From: an uncultured Geobacter sp.
GTDB taxonomy: Bacteria; Desulfobacterota; Desulfuromonadia; Geobacterales; Geobacteraceae
Length of the DNA: 64,000 nt
Direction: 5' to 3'
NCBI GenBank assembly: GCA_937886325.1
Contig: CALABV010000176.1
Location: forward strand, 50,361 to 114,360
Part shown: in pieces, positions 24,803 to 32,942 of the stretch
Layout: each line of letters starts with the position of its first letter
Numbering within the stretch: the stretch's first letter is position 1
Made by a program: the position numbers and the translations under genes
The notes under the pieces: model-generated
What the model was told of the DNA's origin: nothing
Database searches by the model: none
What the model saw: only the letters and a program-made list of their open reading frames with translations

Positions 24803-26485
24803 ATGAGTTTACAGAGCAATCCCTCAAATTCTGTGACGAATATCCCTCCCCAACGTCCCTGGCCATCCAGGCTGTTCGTGGAGACCACCACACGCTGCAA
24901 TCTCCACTGCCGTATGTGTGTCAAGGAGACGTGGGACCGCTCCGCCATGGAAGGGGATATGGCCGACGAAACCTTTGCCGCGCTGGAGGAGGCGTTTCCC
25001 CACCTGGAAGCCATAGTCCTCAACGGTGTCGGCGAGCCGTTGCTGGATTCACGCCTTGAAAGGTTCATCCGGAGATCCAAGGAGTTGATGCCTCCCGGAA
25101 GTTGGGTGGGTTTCCAGAGCAACGGCATGCTGCTGGACGGGAAGAGGGCCGTTTCTCTCCTGAATGCCGGGCTCGACCGGATCTGCATTTCCGCCGATGC
25201 CCTCAATCCCGAAACATTCCGCCAAATACGCAGGGGAGGGGAGGAACAGGGCGTGGAACGGGCGTTCTCGGCACTCCATGACGCGAAAGTTTCCTGTGGA
25301 AGGCCGGATCTGGAAATCGGGCTCGAATTCGTGCTCATGCGGGACAACACCAGGGAGCTGCCGGACCTCCTGCGTCGCGCGGCTGCTCTGGGGGCGTCTT
25401 TCGCCATCGTCACCCATGTGCTTCCCTACGTGGAAAGCAGCGTCCCCCTGACCGCCTTCGATTCCAATATGGACGGTGCGGTTGAACTCTTCACCGAATG
25501 GAGAGAAAAGGCCGTTTCCGAAGGTCTTGAAATCGGTGACTATTTCAAGGTGCTCTGGAAATACATGCGCACCCCGAACGAAGCGGATCTGGCCGGATTT
25601 CTCGCTGAATTGGCCGGCATCTTTTCCGCGGCCGGCGGCAGGGATGCCGTTCTCAGGATCATCGGCTCAAGCCTTCCGACCAAGCAGATTACCATAAAGG
25701 ATTTTGTCGAAACCGAAGACCAGCTTGGACAGCTGTTCGGCGCCGACCCCGGATGGAAGGCAGCGCTGGAAGCGCTTTTCGAGGCCCTTGAAGATATTGG
25801 TGCGGGGGGCGGTTCCCGCGTCGAGAGGGCCGAGTTTTTCGTGCGATCCTGGAAGGAAGGTTCGAGGGGAGAAGAGGGCAACCTGGCCGATTACCTGACG
25901 GCAATCTGGAAATATTCGCGAACTCCCCGCGAACAGCGCCTCTTCGATCTGGTGGAGGAGATGAAGGCGGAGGCCCGTTCACGGGACATCTCCCTGCACC
26001 TGAAGAACCTCATGGAGCGCGACGAGGAGTGGGCCGCCGAACTGGAACGGGTCTTTTCGGAGGCCCGAACGGTTGCCGAAGAAACCGGGCTCGCACTCAC
26101 TCTACCCGGAACCGCGCCCGACAGCAGCCGCAGGTGCGGATTCGTGGAAGGAGGAGGGGCCTTTGTTTCCTGGAACGGTAACGTGCACCCCTGCTATTTT
26201 CTCTGGCATCAGTACGGCTGCCATTTTTTCGGCCGCAAGAAATTCGTGAGCGCGAAATCCTTCGGAAACGCACGTGAACGGAGTATTCTCGAAATCTGGA
26301 ACAGCCCGGAGTTCCGGAACTTCAGGGATGAAGTGCTGGCATACGATTTCCCCTATTGCTCCAACTGCAATGTCGTGCCGTGCCAGTATCTTACGGCAGA
26401 GGAGTTCGAGCAGGACTGTTACGGCAACACCGTTCCCTGCGGCGACTGCTTCTGGTGCATGGGGATGTTCAATTGTCTTCGCTAG
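24803..26485 (+). CDS. Radical SAM/SPASM protein with duplicated insert
   Basis: 560 residues from ATG 24803 (GTG 24782 is an alternative inside the palindrome). The AdoMet cluster motif CNLHCRMC has Cys32, 36 and 39; GVGEPLLD and SNGMLLDG follow as in the TIM barrel. The C-terminal 120 residues form a Cys-rich SPASM-like domain (CGFVEGGG, HPCYF, CSNCNVVPC, VPCGDCFWC and more), binding one or two auxiliary [4Fe-4S] clusters. Between them an insert of about 200 residues holds two copies of DYxxxxWKYxRTPxExxL (246-264 and 363-381). It resembles the Geobacter group named putative metalloenzyme maturases; no partner enzyme or peptide is visible nearby. Confidence 0.8.
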   Translation: MSLQSNPSNSVTNIPPQRPWPSRLFVETTTRCNLHCRMCVKETWDRSAMEGDMADETFAALEEAFPHLEAIVLNGVGEPLLDSRLERFIRRSKELMPPGSWVGFQSNGMLLDGKRAVSLLNAGLDRICISADALNPETFRQIRRGGEEQGVERAFSALHDAKVSCGRPDLEIGLEFVLMRDNTRELPDLLRRAAALGASFAIVTHVLPYVESSVPLTAFDSNMDGAVELFTEWREKAVSEGLEIGDYFKVLWKYMRTPNEADLAGFLAELAGIFSAAGGRDAVLRIIGSSLPTKQITIKDFVETEDQLGQLFGADPGWKAALEALFEALEDIGAGGGSRVERAEFFVRSWKEGSRGEEGNLADYLTAIWKYSRTPREQRLFDLVEEMKAEARSRDISLHLKNLMERDEEWAAELERVFSEARTVAEETGLALTLPGTAPDSSRRCGFVEGGGAFVSWNGNVHPCYFLWHQYGCHFFGRKKFVSAKSFGNARERSILEIWNSPEFRNFRDEVLAYDFPYCSNCNVVPCQYLTAEEFEQDCYGNTVPCGDCFWCMGMFNCLR

Positions 26486-26507
26486 TTCGTTTCCGGATGG
26501 AAACCAA

Positions 26508-26541
26508 TAGTGTCACATCCGGAGTTTCCGGATGGACACTA
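26508..26541. repeat. Dispersed palindromic element, copy B (hairpin)
   Basis: TAGTGTC-A-CATCCGGA (26508-26523) pairs with TCCGGATGGACACTA (26527-26541): a 15-bp stem with one bulged A and a GTT loop. A partial copy, GTTTCCGGATGGAAAC, precedes it at 26489-26504. It lies between the radical SAM gene and the caspase-like gene and shares its core with copies at 14422 and 43095. Confidence 0.75.
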
Positions 26542-26602
26542 GTTCATTCGAGGTGTTTCGGTGGTTGCCGTTTCGTGTTTCCAGCCTTGGGAGGATTAAC
26601 GT

Positions 26603-27145
26603 ATGCATCTTTACCAGCACATCAACGTAGTGGACGCGCGGGCTCCGTGGCAGACATTTTTCAACGCATGGCTGGAAACGGATCGCGGTCCGACACGAAA
26701 CATAGAGGTCAATGAGCAATGGTCCATGGATCGTATCTGCCGAAGGATTCTTCAAAGCAGCGAGCAACTGGCGGCTTCAAGCCGGCATACCGGGCTGGGC
26801 GTGTTGAGGCTCGTCTGCCATGGAAACGCGGGTATCGTCCAATTGGGAAGCGGCTTTTGCGAGGCGACAATCGGGAGTTTCCGGCTCCTGCGCGGTCATT
26901 TCGTGGGCCGATATCCGAGAATCGAGGTCCTCGCATGCGGAGTCCTGAGCAGCACGGAGGTTTCGAGAGAGCGTCCGGAAGGCACTGTTGACATGAATTC
27001 CGCGGGGCATGCGCTCATGTGGACGCTGGCCGATGCCGCACAGGTCCTCGTAATAGCGGCGTACAACCTCCAACTCCACTACCCGAACGGAAGCATGGCC
27101 TACGAAGGGCCGGTCCGGCATTTCAGGCCGCGTACGTCTCCGTAG
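26603..27145 (+). CDS. Small caspase/CHAT-like fold protein of unknown function
   Basis: 180 residues; ATG 26603 with GGGAGG 8-13 nt upstream. I do not recognise a named family with certainty. The core LGVLRLVCHGNAGIVQLGSG (His73-Gly74) and RYPRIEVLACGVLSS (Cys112-Gly113), followed by GHALMWTLADAAQVLVIAA, have the spacing of the His-Gly and Cys dyad strands in CHAT, DUF4347 and caspase-fold proteins. If so, it is a minimal, solo domain. No signal peptide or membrane segment is seen. It is flanked by a repeat element and a convergent diguanylate cyclase. Confidence 0.55.
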   Translation: MHLYQHINVVDARAPWQTFFNAWLETDRGPTRNIEVNEQWSMDRICRRILQSSEQLAASSRHTGLGVLRLVCHGNAGIVQLGSGFCEATIGSFRLLRGHFVGRYPRIEVLACGVLSSTEVSRERPEGTVDMNSAGHALMWTLADAAQVLVIAAYNLQLHYPNGSMAYEGPVRHFRPRTSP

Positions 27146-27177
27146 CATAAGTGAGAAAAACAACGTTTTGCCTGTTC

Positions 27178-28335
27178 TTACGTCGGCAAGCAGGGACATG
27201 GGGTGACTGCGACGCCGGCTTCAACCCTGTTTCTTCCCTTCTGTTTCGCCTCATACAGGTTCAAATCAGCATGTTTCAACAACTCTTCCAGACCGATATC
27301 ATCAGGTAGGCAGTCATGTCCCGCAACACCGGCACTGATGGTGATCCGTATGGAACGACCGGATCCGAGTGCGATCGGTGTTTCCTCGATACTTCGACGA
27401 AGCGATTCGGCCACGGTGAATGCGCTCCGGGGAGGGGTTTCCGGGAGGATTACGGCGAATTCCTCTCCACCATACCGTGCCAGAAGGTCGGTGATTCGCA
27501 ACTTGTTCCGCATCGTTGCGGCCACATGCCTGATGACGCCGTCACCCTCCGGATGACCGTACCGATCATTGATCTGCTTGAAATGGTCGATGTCGATCAT
27601 GAGCACGCTGATGGGGTGGTCGTGCCGACGGCAGAGTTCCACCACCACCGGCGCAGATTCAACGAAATGGGACCGGTTGGTGATCCCGGTGAGCCCGTCG
27701 GTTTTCGCCTGCGTCTCGATGTGCCGGCGATACAGAAAGAGTCGTCGGTACAGCTTGTCCAGGGAAAGGTTGCCGAAGACGGCGATACCGCAGGTCGGCC
27801 AGATCAGGGCATTGTAGAGGGCAAGATTGAAACGGGGAGCCAAACCGAAGAGTACCATCAGATTGGGAATAACCGCGATACACAGGTTCAGAAGAAGGCT
27901 TTCGACAAAATTGAACGAGAGTCCGGCAAATGCCGACAACATGAACCAGTACATGAAGCCCGCGAAACCGTAGAGCAGCCCGCCATTCAGCAGTGTCAGG
28001 TGGTAGAGAAAGGCCGTCTCGATGGAAATCACGACAAGTCCCAGCAACCAGGGCAGGAATGAACGGCGAATTTCCATGAAAATGGCTGCGGGATAGATGC
28101 TCATGAACAGGCACATGAGCAGCCTTGTGTGGATCACATCCAGCGCATGCTCCGGGTCAAGGGTCCAGTCCCACAACCAGAGTCCGGCGATGAGAAACAC
28201 CGCGGCGATTGCGACGCTGGTGACGACGCTCCGCGAGTCATCGAACTTGAATTTCAGGAAGGCTTCTTCAGACACCGGATCGAAGCTGTCGATGATGAAA
28301 CCGTTCCGAAGTATTCCCGCCAGCTTGCGTATCAC
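27178..28335 (-). CDS. Membrane diguanylate cyclase (GGDEF)
   Basis: 385 residues from GTG 28335, with AAAGG upstream; the open frame extends to 28389. Five to six transmembrane helices cover about residues 35-195, then a short linker and a GGDEF domain with active-site GGEEF (RYGGEEFAVILP) and NRSHF, DIDHFKQINDRYGH. The inhibitory site RxxD (RITD) lies five residues before GGEEF, so product inhibition by c-di-GMP is probable. No EAL domain or known sensory domain is seen; the membrane part is presumably the sensor. Confidence 0.88.
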   Translation of the reverse strand: MIRKLAGILRNGFIIDSFDPVSEEAFLKFKFDDSRSVVTSVAIAAVFLIAGLWLWDWTLDPEHALDVIHTRLLMCLFMSIYPAAIFMEIRRSFLPWLLGLVVISIETAFLYHLTLLNGGLLYGFAGFMYWFMLSAFAGLSFNFVESLLLNLCIAVIPNLMVLFGLAPRFNLALYNALIWPTCGIAVFGNLSLDKLYRRLFLYRRHIETQAKTDGLTGITNRSHFVESAPVVVELCRRHDHPISVLMIDIDHFKQINDRYGHPEGDGVIRHVAATMRNKLRITDLLARYGGEEFAVILPETPPRSAFTVAESLRRSIEETPIALGSGRSIRITISAGVAGHDCLPDDIGLEELLKHADLNLYEAKQKGRNRVEAGVAVTPCPCLPT

Positions 28336-28610
28336 ATCGTTGCCTTTCGAGTCCCGGTGGTGGCTGCCGTTTTCGGAGGTCGTATACACTTTGATAGCAC
28401 AATCGAAGAAGCATTGTCCATATCGGAGAATGTGGGTAATTGTGAAAAAACCGATTGAAGTTCATTGAATACGCACGGTCGTTCTGGTATTTTTCTTACC
28501 GTACAAGTGACGACTCATTTGCTGGCCGGTTAATGTATATTTGAATTGCTGTCACCAGACACATTGCCCACACTCTATAGCTTCAGGTAATACCAATGGG
28601 AGGATCAGCA

Positions 28611-29354
28611 ATGGGCACGATCGCATTGGTTACCGGCGCGTCCCGGGGCATCGGACGCGAGATTGCTCTCCGCCTTGCCGCGACTGGAGCCGTTGTCCTC
28701 GTGAATTATTCGAAATCCGGGGAAATGGCGGAACGCCTTGTCGCCGAGATCAGGCGTGAGGGTGGGAGCGCTCATGCTTTCCGCGCCAACGTGACCGACG
28801 AAGGTGAGGTCGCGAAGATGGTCGCCGATATCGCGGACAATTTCCCCCATCTGGACTATCTGGTTAATAATGCGGGCATCGATATTCCGCAATCCATCGA
28901 ATCGTATGACATCGACGCCTGGCGGAGAATCATCGACGTGAATGTGACGGGAAAATTCCTTACCACAAAGCATGCGCTGCCTCTTCTCAAGAGAGCTCCA
29001 AAAGCGAGTATCGTCAATATCGCATCGCGCCTCGCGTGGAAACCCCTGGCCGAGGCCGGCGCATACTGTTGCGCCGCTGCCGCCGTTGTGATGCTTACCA
29101 AGTGCTCCGCTCTGGAACTTGCCCCCTACGGGATTCGGGTCAACGCCGTGTGTCCCGGGTTAACCCGGACGTCGCTCACCGAGAGGATTTACCCGGATGA
29201 GGAAGTCTGGACCAGGGCAGTCGAGTCAAATCCGATGAAACGGGTAGGTCATCCGAGAGATGCGGCGCAGGCTGCGCTGTTCCTGCTTTCGGATGATGCG
29301 GACTACATCAACGGCACACACCTCATCGTTGACGGCGGAAGCCTGCTGAGGTAA
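28611..29354 (+). CDS. Short-chain dehydrogenase/reductase lacking the catalytic lysine
   Basis: 247 residues from ATG 28611 (GGGAGG upstream; ATG 28596 is also in frame). The Rossmann motif TGASRGIG, NNAG, the catalytic Ser in NIASR (Ser139) and Tyr152 are present. The YxxxK motif, however, reads YCCAA: the lysine that positions NAD(P) and lowers the Tyr pKa is Ala156. The end PMKRVGHPRDAAQAALFLLS and INGTHLIVDGG is typical of FabG-like reductases. The frame is intact, so this may be an enzyme with altered chemistry or a non-catalytic relative. Confidence 0.85.
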   Translation: MGTIALVTGASRGIGREIALRLAATGAVVLVNYSKSGEMAERLVAEIRREGGSAHAFRANVTDEGEVAKMVADIADNFPHLDYLVNNAGIDIPQSIESYDIDAWRRIIDVNVTGKFLTTKHALPLLKRAPKASIVNIASRLAWKPLAEAGAYCCAAAAVVMLTKCSALELAPYGIRVNAVCPGLTRTSLTERIYPDEEVWTRAVESNPMKRVGHPRDAAQAALFLLSDDADYINGTHLIVDGGSLLR

Positions 29355-29475
29355 AGGACTGAAGCTTTGTCTCCTGATGCGCCTTTGGCCAATCCTGATA
29401 CACTTCCTTCTAAAGAGGATAGTGAAAGTCTGAAAGAGAGCCGTATCCGCCGGCCAGCAGAGAGGAACCATTTCC

Positions 29476-30279
29476 ATGAAGACCCAGAAACATATCTATA
29501 TTTTCTCCAACTCCACCGGTGAGACGGCGGAAAGGGTCATCAGGGCGACACTTGCCCAATTTGACGAGCCGCACGTCAAGGTACACCGCAAGAGCTATCT
29601 GAAGACCCTGGACGATATCAGAAGCGCCATGGAGGATGTGGCGAAGCGCCCCGGTCTCATCGTGTTCACTATCATGCACCAGGCCCATGTGGCCGAGTTG
29701 AATGCCGAAGCGGATCGGCGCGGACTGGAAGCATTCGACGTCATTACGCCGATTATTGAAAAAATGCAGGAATTTTTGGGGGTTCCGGTACGGCGGAGAC
29801 CGGGGGTCATTTACAAGGTTGATGAAGAGTACATAAAGCGCCTGGAGGCGGTCAACTTTACGGTGAAGCACGACGACGGCCAGAGCACACAGGACCTGGG
29901 CGAGGCGGACATCGTCCTGGTGGGCGTTTCACGCACGTCCAAGACTCCGCTGTCCATGTATCTTGCCGGAAAAGGATACAAGGTGGCCAATATCCCCCTG
30001 GTGGAAAGCCTCCCTCCTCCACGACAACTCTTCGAGATCGAGCAGGACCGAATAATCGGGCTTACCGTGGATGTCCAGCAACTGATCAATATCCGCACCT
30101 CCCGCATGCGGAACATGAAGCAATTCGGCAGAACCTCCTATAACGAATACGACACAGTAGAATCCGAACTCGTCTTTGCCAAACGCCTCTATCGGAGCAA
30201 TCCGAAATGGATGGTTGTGGACATGACCAACAAGGCTATCGAGGAGGCAGCGGCGGAAATCATGAAAAAATTTCAATGA
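29476..30279 (+). CDS. ppsR: Phosphoenolpyruvate synthase regulatory protein (DUF299 kinase/pyrophosphorylase)
   Basis: 267 residues, ATG after GAGAGGAACC. It phosphorylates PEP synthase (or PPDK) with ADP to inactivate it and reverses this with phosphate. The N-terminal IYIFSNSTGETAERV, the P loop GVSRTSKTPLSMYLA, VANIPLV, and GLTVDVQQLINIR with RMRNM are family hallmarks. No PEP synthase or PPDK gene is in the window. The neighbouring glycolytic operon (pyk, gap), convergent to it, fits control of the PEP-pyruvate node. Confidence 0.92.
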   Translation: MKTQKHIYIFSNSTGETAERVIRATLAQFDEPHVKVHRKSYLKTLDDIRSAMEDVAKRPGLIVFTIMHQAHVAELNAEADRRGLEAFDVITPIIEKMQEFLGVPVRRRPGVIYKVDEEYIKRLEAVNFTVKHDDGQSTQDLGEADIVLVGVSRTSKTPLSMYLAGKGYKVANIPLVESLPPPRQLFEIEQDRIIGLTVDVQQLINIRTSRMRNMKQFGRTSYNEYDTVESELVFAKRLYRSNPKWMVVDMTNKAIEEAAAEIMKKFQ

Positions 30280-30332
30280 CGGACAATCCCGGCCGAGCGA
30301 GATGTCCGTCCGGGCCGCATACGTCGGCGAGC

Positions 30333-31364
30333 TTAGTCGTCGAAAACAGGGGACATTCCGTCCATTGCGGCAAGCCGCGCTATCAGGTCCGCAACCCGCG
30401 AACTGTACCCCCACTCATTGTCGTACCAGGCGATTACCTTTACGAATGTTCCATCGATGACCTGCGTCAGGAGCGAGTCGAAGATGCTCGAATGGTAGTT
30501 GCCGACGATATCGGTCGAAACGATTGGATCCGTCTGGTACTGCAGGATCCCCTTCAAATCACCTTCCGCGGCCGCACGCACCGCTTCATTGATCTGCTCC
30601 ACGGTACCTGTCCGTTCCAGTTCCAGGGTCAGATCAACGACACTCCCGTCGGTCACCGGTACCCGGAGAGCCAGGCCGTCCAGTTTTCCGTCCAGTTCCG
30701 GAATGACCCTGCCGATGGCCCGCGCGGCGCCGGTAGATGTGGGAATGATATTGATTGACGCATGACGCGAACGCCGGAAATCCGCATGGGGCGTATCCAC
30801 GAGGCGCTGGTCCGACGTGAAGGCATGCACCGTGTTCATGAGCCCGCGCTTGATGCCGAAGGCGCGATGCAGCACCAGCGCCAGCGGCGCGGCGCAATTG
30901 GTGGTGCAGCTTGCATTGCTGATAATCGTCGCGTCCCTGGTGAGCACATGATCGTTGACACCGAGCACGATGGTGCTCTCCAGGTAGTCCTTGGTGGGGA
31001 CAGTCACGATTACCCTGCGCGCCCCCGCCTTCAGATGTGTTTTCAGGTCGTCCAGCTTGCGGAACTTACCGGTGCTCTCGATAACGTAATCAACTTCCAG
31101 TTCCTTCCACGGCAGTTTCGCCGGGTCCTTCTCCCCGAGCACCAGAAAAGGGTCGTTATCTATTTTCATGGAGTTTCCTTCGATGCCGACGCTTCCCGGA
31201 TAGATTCCGTGGACGCTGTCAAACTTGAAGGAATAGGCAAGCTGGTCCGGCGCGCTCAAATCGTTGACTGCAACGACATTGAAATGCCTGCGCAACTTCG
31301 CAATCCTCGTAACCGTCCGCCCGATACGACCGAAACCATTAATTGCGATACGTGGAACTTTCAT
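30333..31364 (-). CDS. gap: Glyceraldehyde-3-phosphate dehydrogenase
   Basis: 343 residues from ATG 31364, with AGGAGG upstream. NAD-binding motif INGFGRIGR at the start; VNDL with Asp35 at the end of beta-2 points to NAD specificity. The active-site Cys153 lies in SNASCTTNCAAP, and ASINIIPTSTGAARAIGRVIPEL and the WYDNEWGYSSRVADL end are conserved. Last gene of the minus-strand glgP-glgX-pyk-gap group, 83 nt after pyk. Confidence 0.95.
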   Translation of the reverse strand: MKVPRIAINGFGRIGRTVTRIAKLRRHFNVVAVNDLSAPDQLAYSFKFDSVHGIYPGSVGIEGNSMKIDNDPFLVLGEKDPAKLPWKELEVDYVIESTGKFRKLDDLKTHLKAGARRVIVTVPTKDYLESTIVLGVNDHVLTRDATIISNASCTTNCAAPLALVLHRAFGIKRGLMNTVHAFTSDQRLVDTPHADFRRSRHASINIIPTSTGAARAIGRVIPELDGKLDGLALRVPVTDGSVVDLTLELERTGTVEQINEAVRAAAEGDLKGILQYQTDPIVSTDIVGNYHSSIFDSLLTQVIDGTFVKVIAWYDNEWGYSSRVADLIARLAAMDGMSPVFDD

Positions 31365-31447
31365 GGGGTACCTCCTGTCGGCAGTCTGAAAAACACACCG
31401 AAACAATAGTGTTGCCGTTTCCGTGAAAACGCCGCATCCCGGCGCAT

Positions 31448-32878
31448 CTATCCTCGGCGCAGTTCGATAATTTCCATGCGGTGGTTCGCCTCCGGTCGTT
31501 TCGTCGACGGACCTTCCGTGAGAATGACAAGATCACCCGCAAGCCCGTTTTCCGTTACCCATTGCTGCGCATAGGAGTTCCAGTCTTCCGGATGATCCGC
31601 CTCATGGATGGGAAAAACACCCGAGGTGAATTGAAGCTGTTGACAGGTCGACTCCTGGGAGCTGACCGCGGCGATCCACACCGGGAGGCGAAACGAGGCA
31701 ATCCTCCTGGCGGTTGAACCGCTGCGCGTCGGGACGAAAACCGCCGCGGGAGTCACGTATTCGAGGCTCGTTTCAACACCCAGCGCGGTAAGGTGGGCAG
31801 GCCGGATCTTCCCCTTCAGCTCAACCCCTTTGAACATTTCACTGACCGTGAGGGCCGGTCGGTGTGGCTCGATGGCGGCCGCAATTTTCGCGAGCATGGC
31901 CGTCGATTCCACCGGGAAGCTTCCCATCGCCGACTCCGCCGAGAGCATGACGCAATCGGTGCCGTCCAGGATTGCGTTGGCCACGTCCGTTGCTTCCGCC
32001 CGCGTGGGACGGCTGTTTCCGGTCATTGATTCGAGCATCTGGGTCGCGGTTATTACCGGTTTGCTTCGCATGTTGGCGAGCCGCATCAGGCGCTTCTGGA
32101 TGACAGGAATCTCTTCGATAGGCGCCTCGACCCCGAGGTCGCCGCGGGCGATCATGATGCCGTCCGCGGCATCGATGATCTCATCGATATGGTTCAGGGC
32201 AGTGGACCGTTCGATCTTGGCGATTATGAAGGGATGATATCCAATGTCGGCAGCCGCGGAGCGGACGGCCTCGATATCGGCGGCCCGGTTCACGAAGGAC
32301 TGGCTGACTGCGTCGACGCCGCTCTCCAGGGCGAACTTCATGCAAGCGTGATCGTGATCGGTGAAGGCGCTGATTCCCAGGTCGGCGCCCGGAAGGTTGA
32401 GCCCCTTTCGCGAGCGCAGTTCACCCCCGACGATGACGCGGCACCGGACATCGTTTCCTTCGACGGCAACGGCCTCAAGCTGGATAAGTCCGTCATTCAG
32501 GAAAAGGGTGTCGCCGGGACGCACGGCTTTCGTCAGGTTGGAAAAAGTCACGGATACCCGGCTGGAGTCTCCCACGATATCATCGGTGGTGAGGGTGAAA
32601 AAATCGCCGGGGCGAAGCTCAATCGGCTCCGGTTCCAGTTTTCCGATACGCATCTTCGGCCCCGGAAGGTCGGCCAGTATCGCCAGCCTCCTTCCGGTAG
32701 AGGCCGCCGCGGCCCGGAGATTCCCGATGACGAGCGCATGACCGGAAAAGTCGCCGTGGGAGAAATTGAGCCGCGCCACGTTCATGCCGGCAAGGAGCAT
32801 TCGTTCCATTGTTTCCCGACTCTCGGAAGCCGGACCGATGGTGCAGACGATCTTGGTCTTGTTTGGTGCGAGACTCAT
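31448..32878 (-). CDS. pyk: Pyruvate kinase
   Basis: Makes pyruvate and ATP from PEP. 476 residues from ATG 32878, with GGGAGG upstream; the longer frame to 32923 is not needed. KTKIVCTIGPAS, the substrate loop ARLNFSHGDF, the catalytic IIAKIERSTALNHIDEI and the pyruvate kinase signature IMIARGDLGVEAP, and MLESM are present. A C-terminal domain of ordinary length suggests an allosteric tetramer. It lies between glgX and gap. Confidence 0.95.
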   Translation of the reverse strand: MSLAPNKTKIVCTIGPASESRETMERMLLAGMNVARLNFSHGDFSGHALVIGNLRAAAASTGRRLAILADLPGPKMRIGKLEPEPIELRPGDFFTLTTDDIVGDSSRVSVTFSNLTKAVRPGDTLFLNDGLIQLEAVAVEGNDVRCRVIVGGELRSRKGLNLPGADLGISAFTDHDHACMKFALESGVDAVSQSFVNRAADIEAVRSAAADIGYHPFIIAKIERSTALNHIDEIIDAADGIMIARGDLGVEAPIEEIPVIQKRLMRLANMRSKPVITATQMLESMTGNSRPTRAEATDVANAILDGTDCVMLSAESAMGSFPVESTAMLAKIAAAIEPHRPALTVSEMFKGVELKGKIRPAHLTALGVETSLEYVTPAAVFVPTRSGSTARRIASFRLPVWIAAVSSQESTCQQLQFTSGVFPIHEADHPEDWNSYAQQWVTENGLAGDLVILTEGPSTKRPEANHRMEIIELRRG

Positions 32879-32942
32879 GAGTATCCTCCCGAGCCGTATC
32901 GTCCCCTTTTTTCGTCGGGCCATGTCGTACGGCGTGATGACA

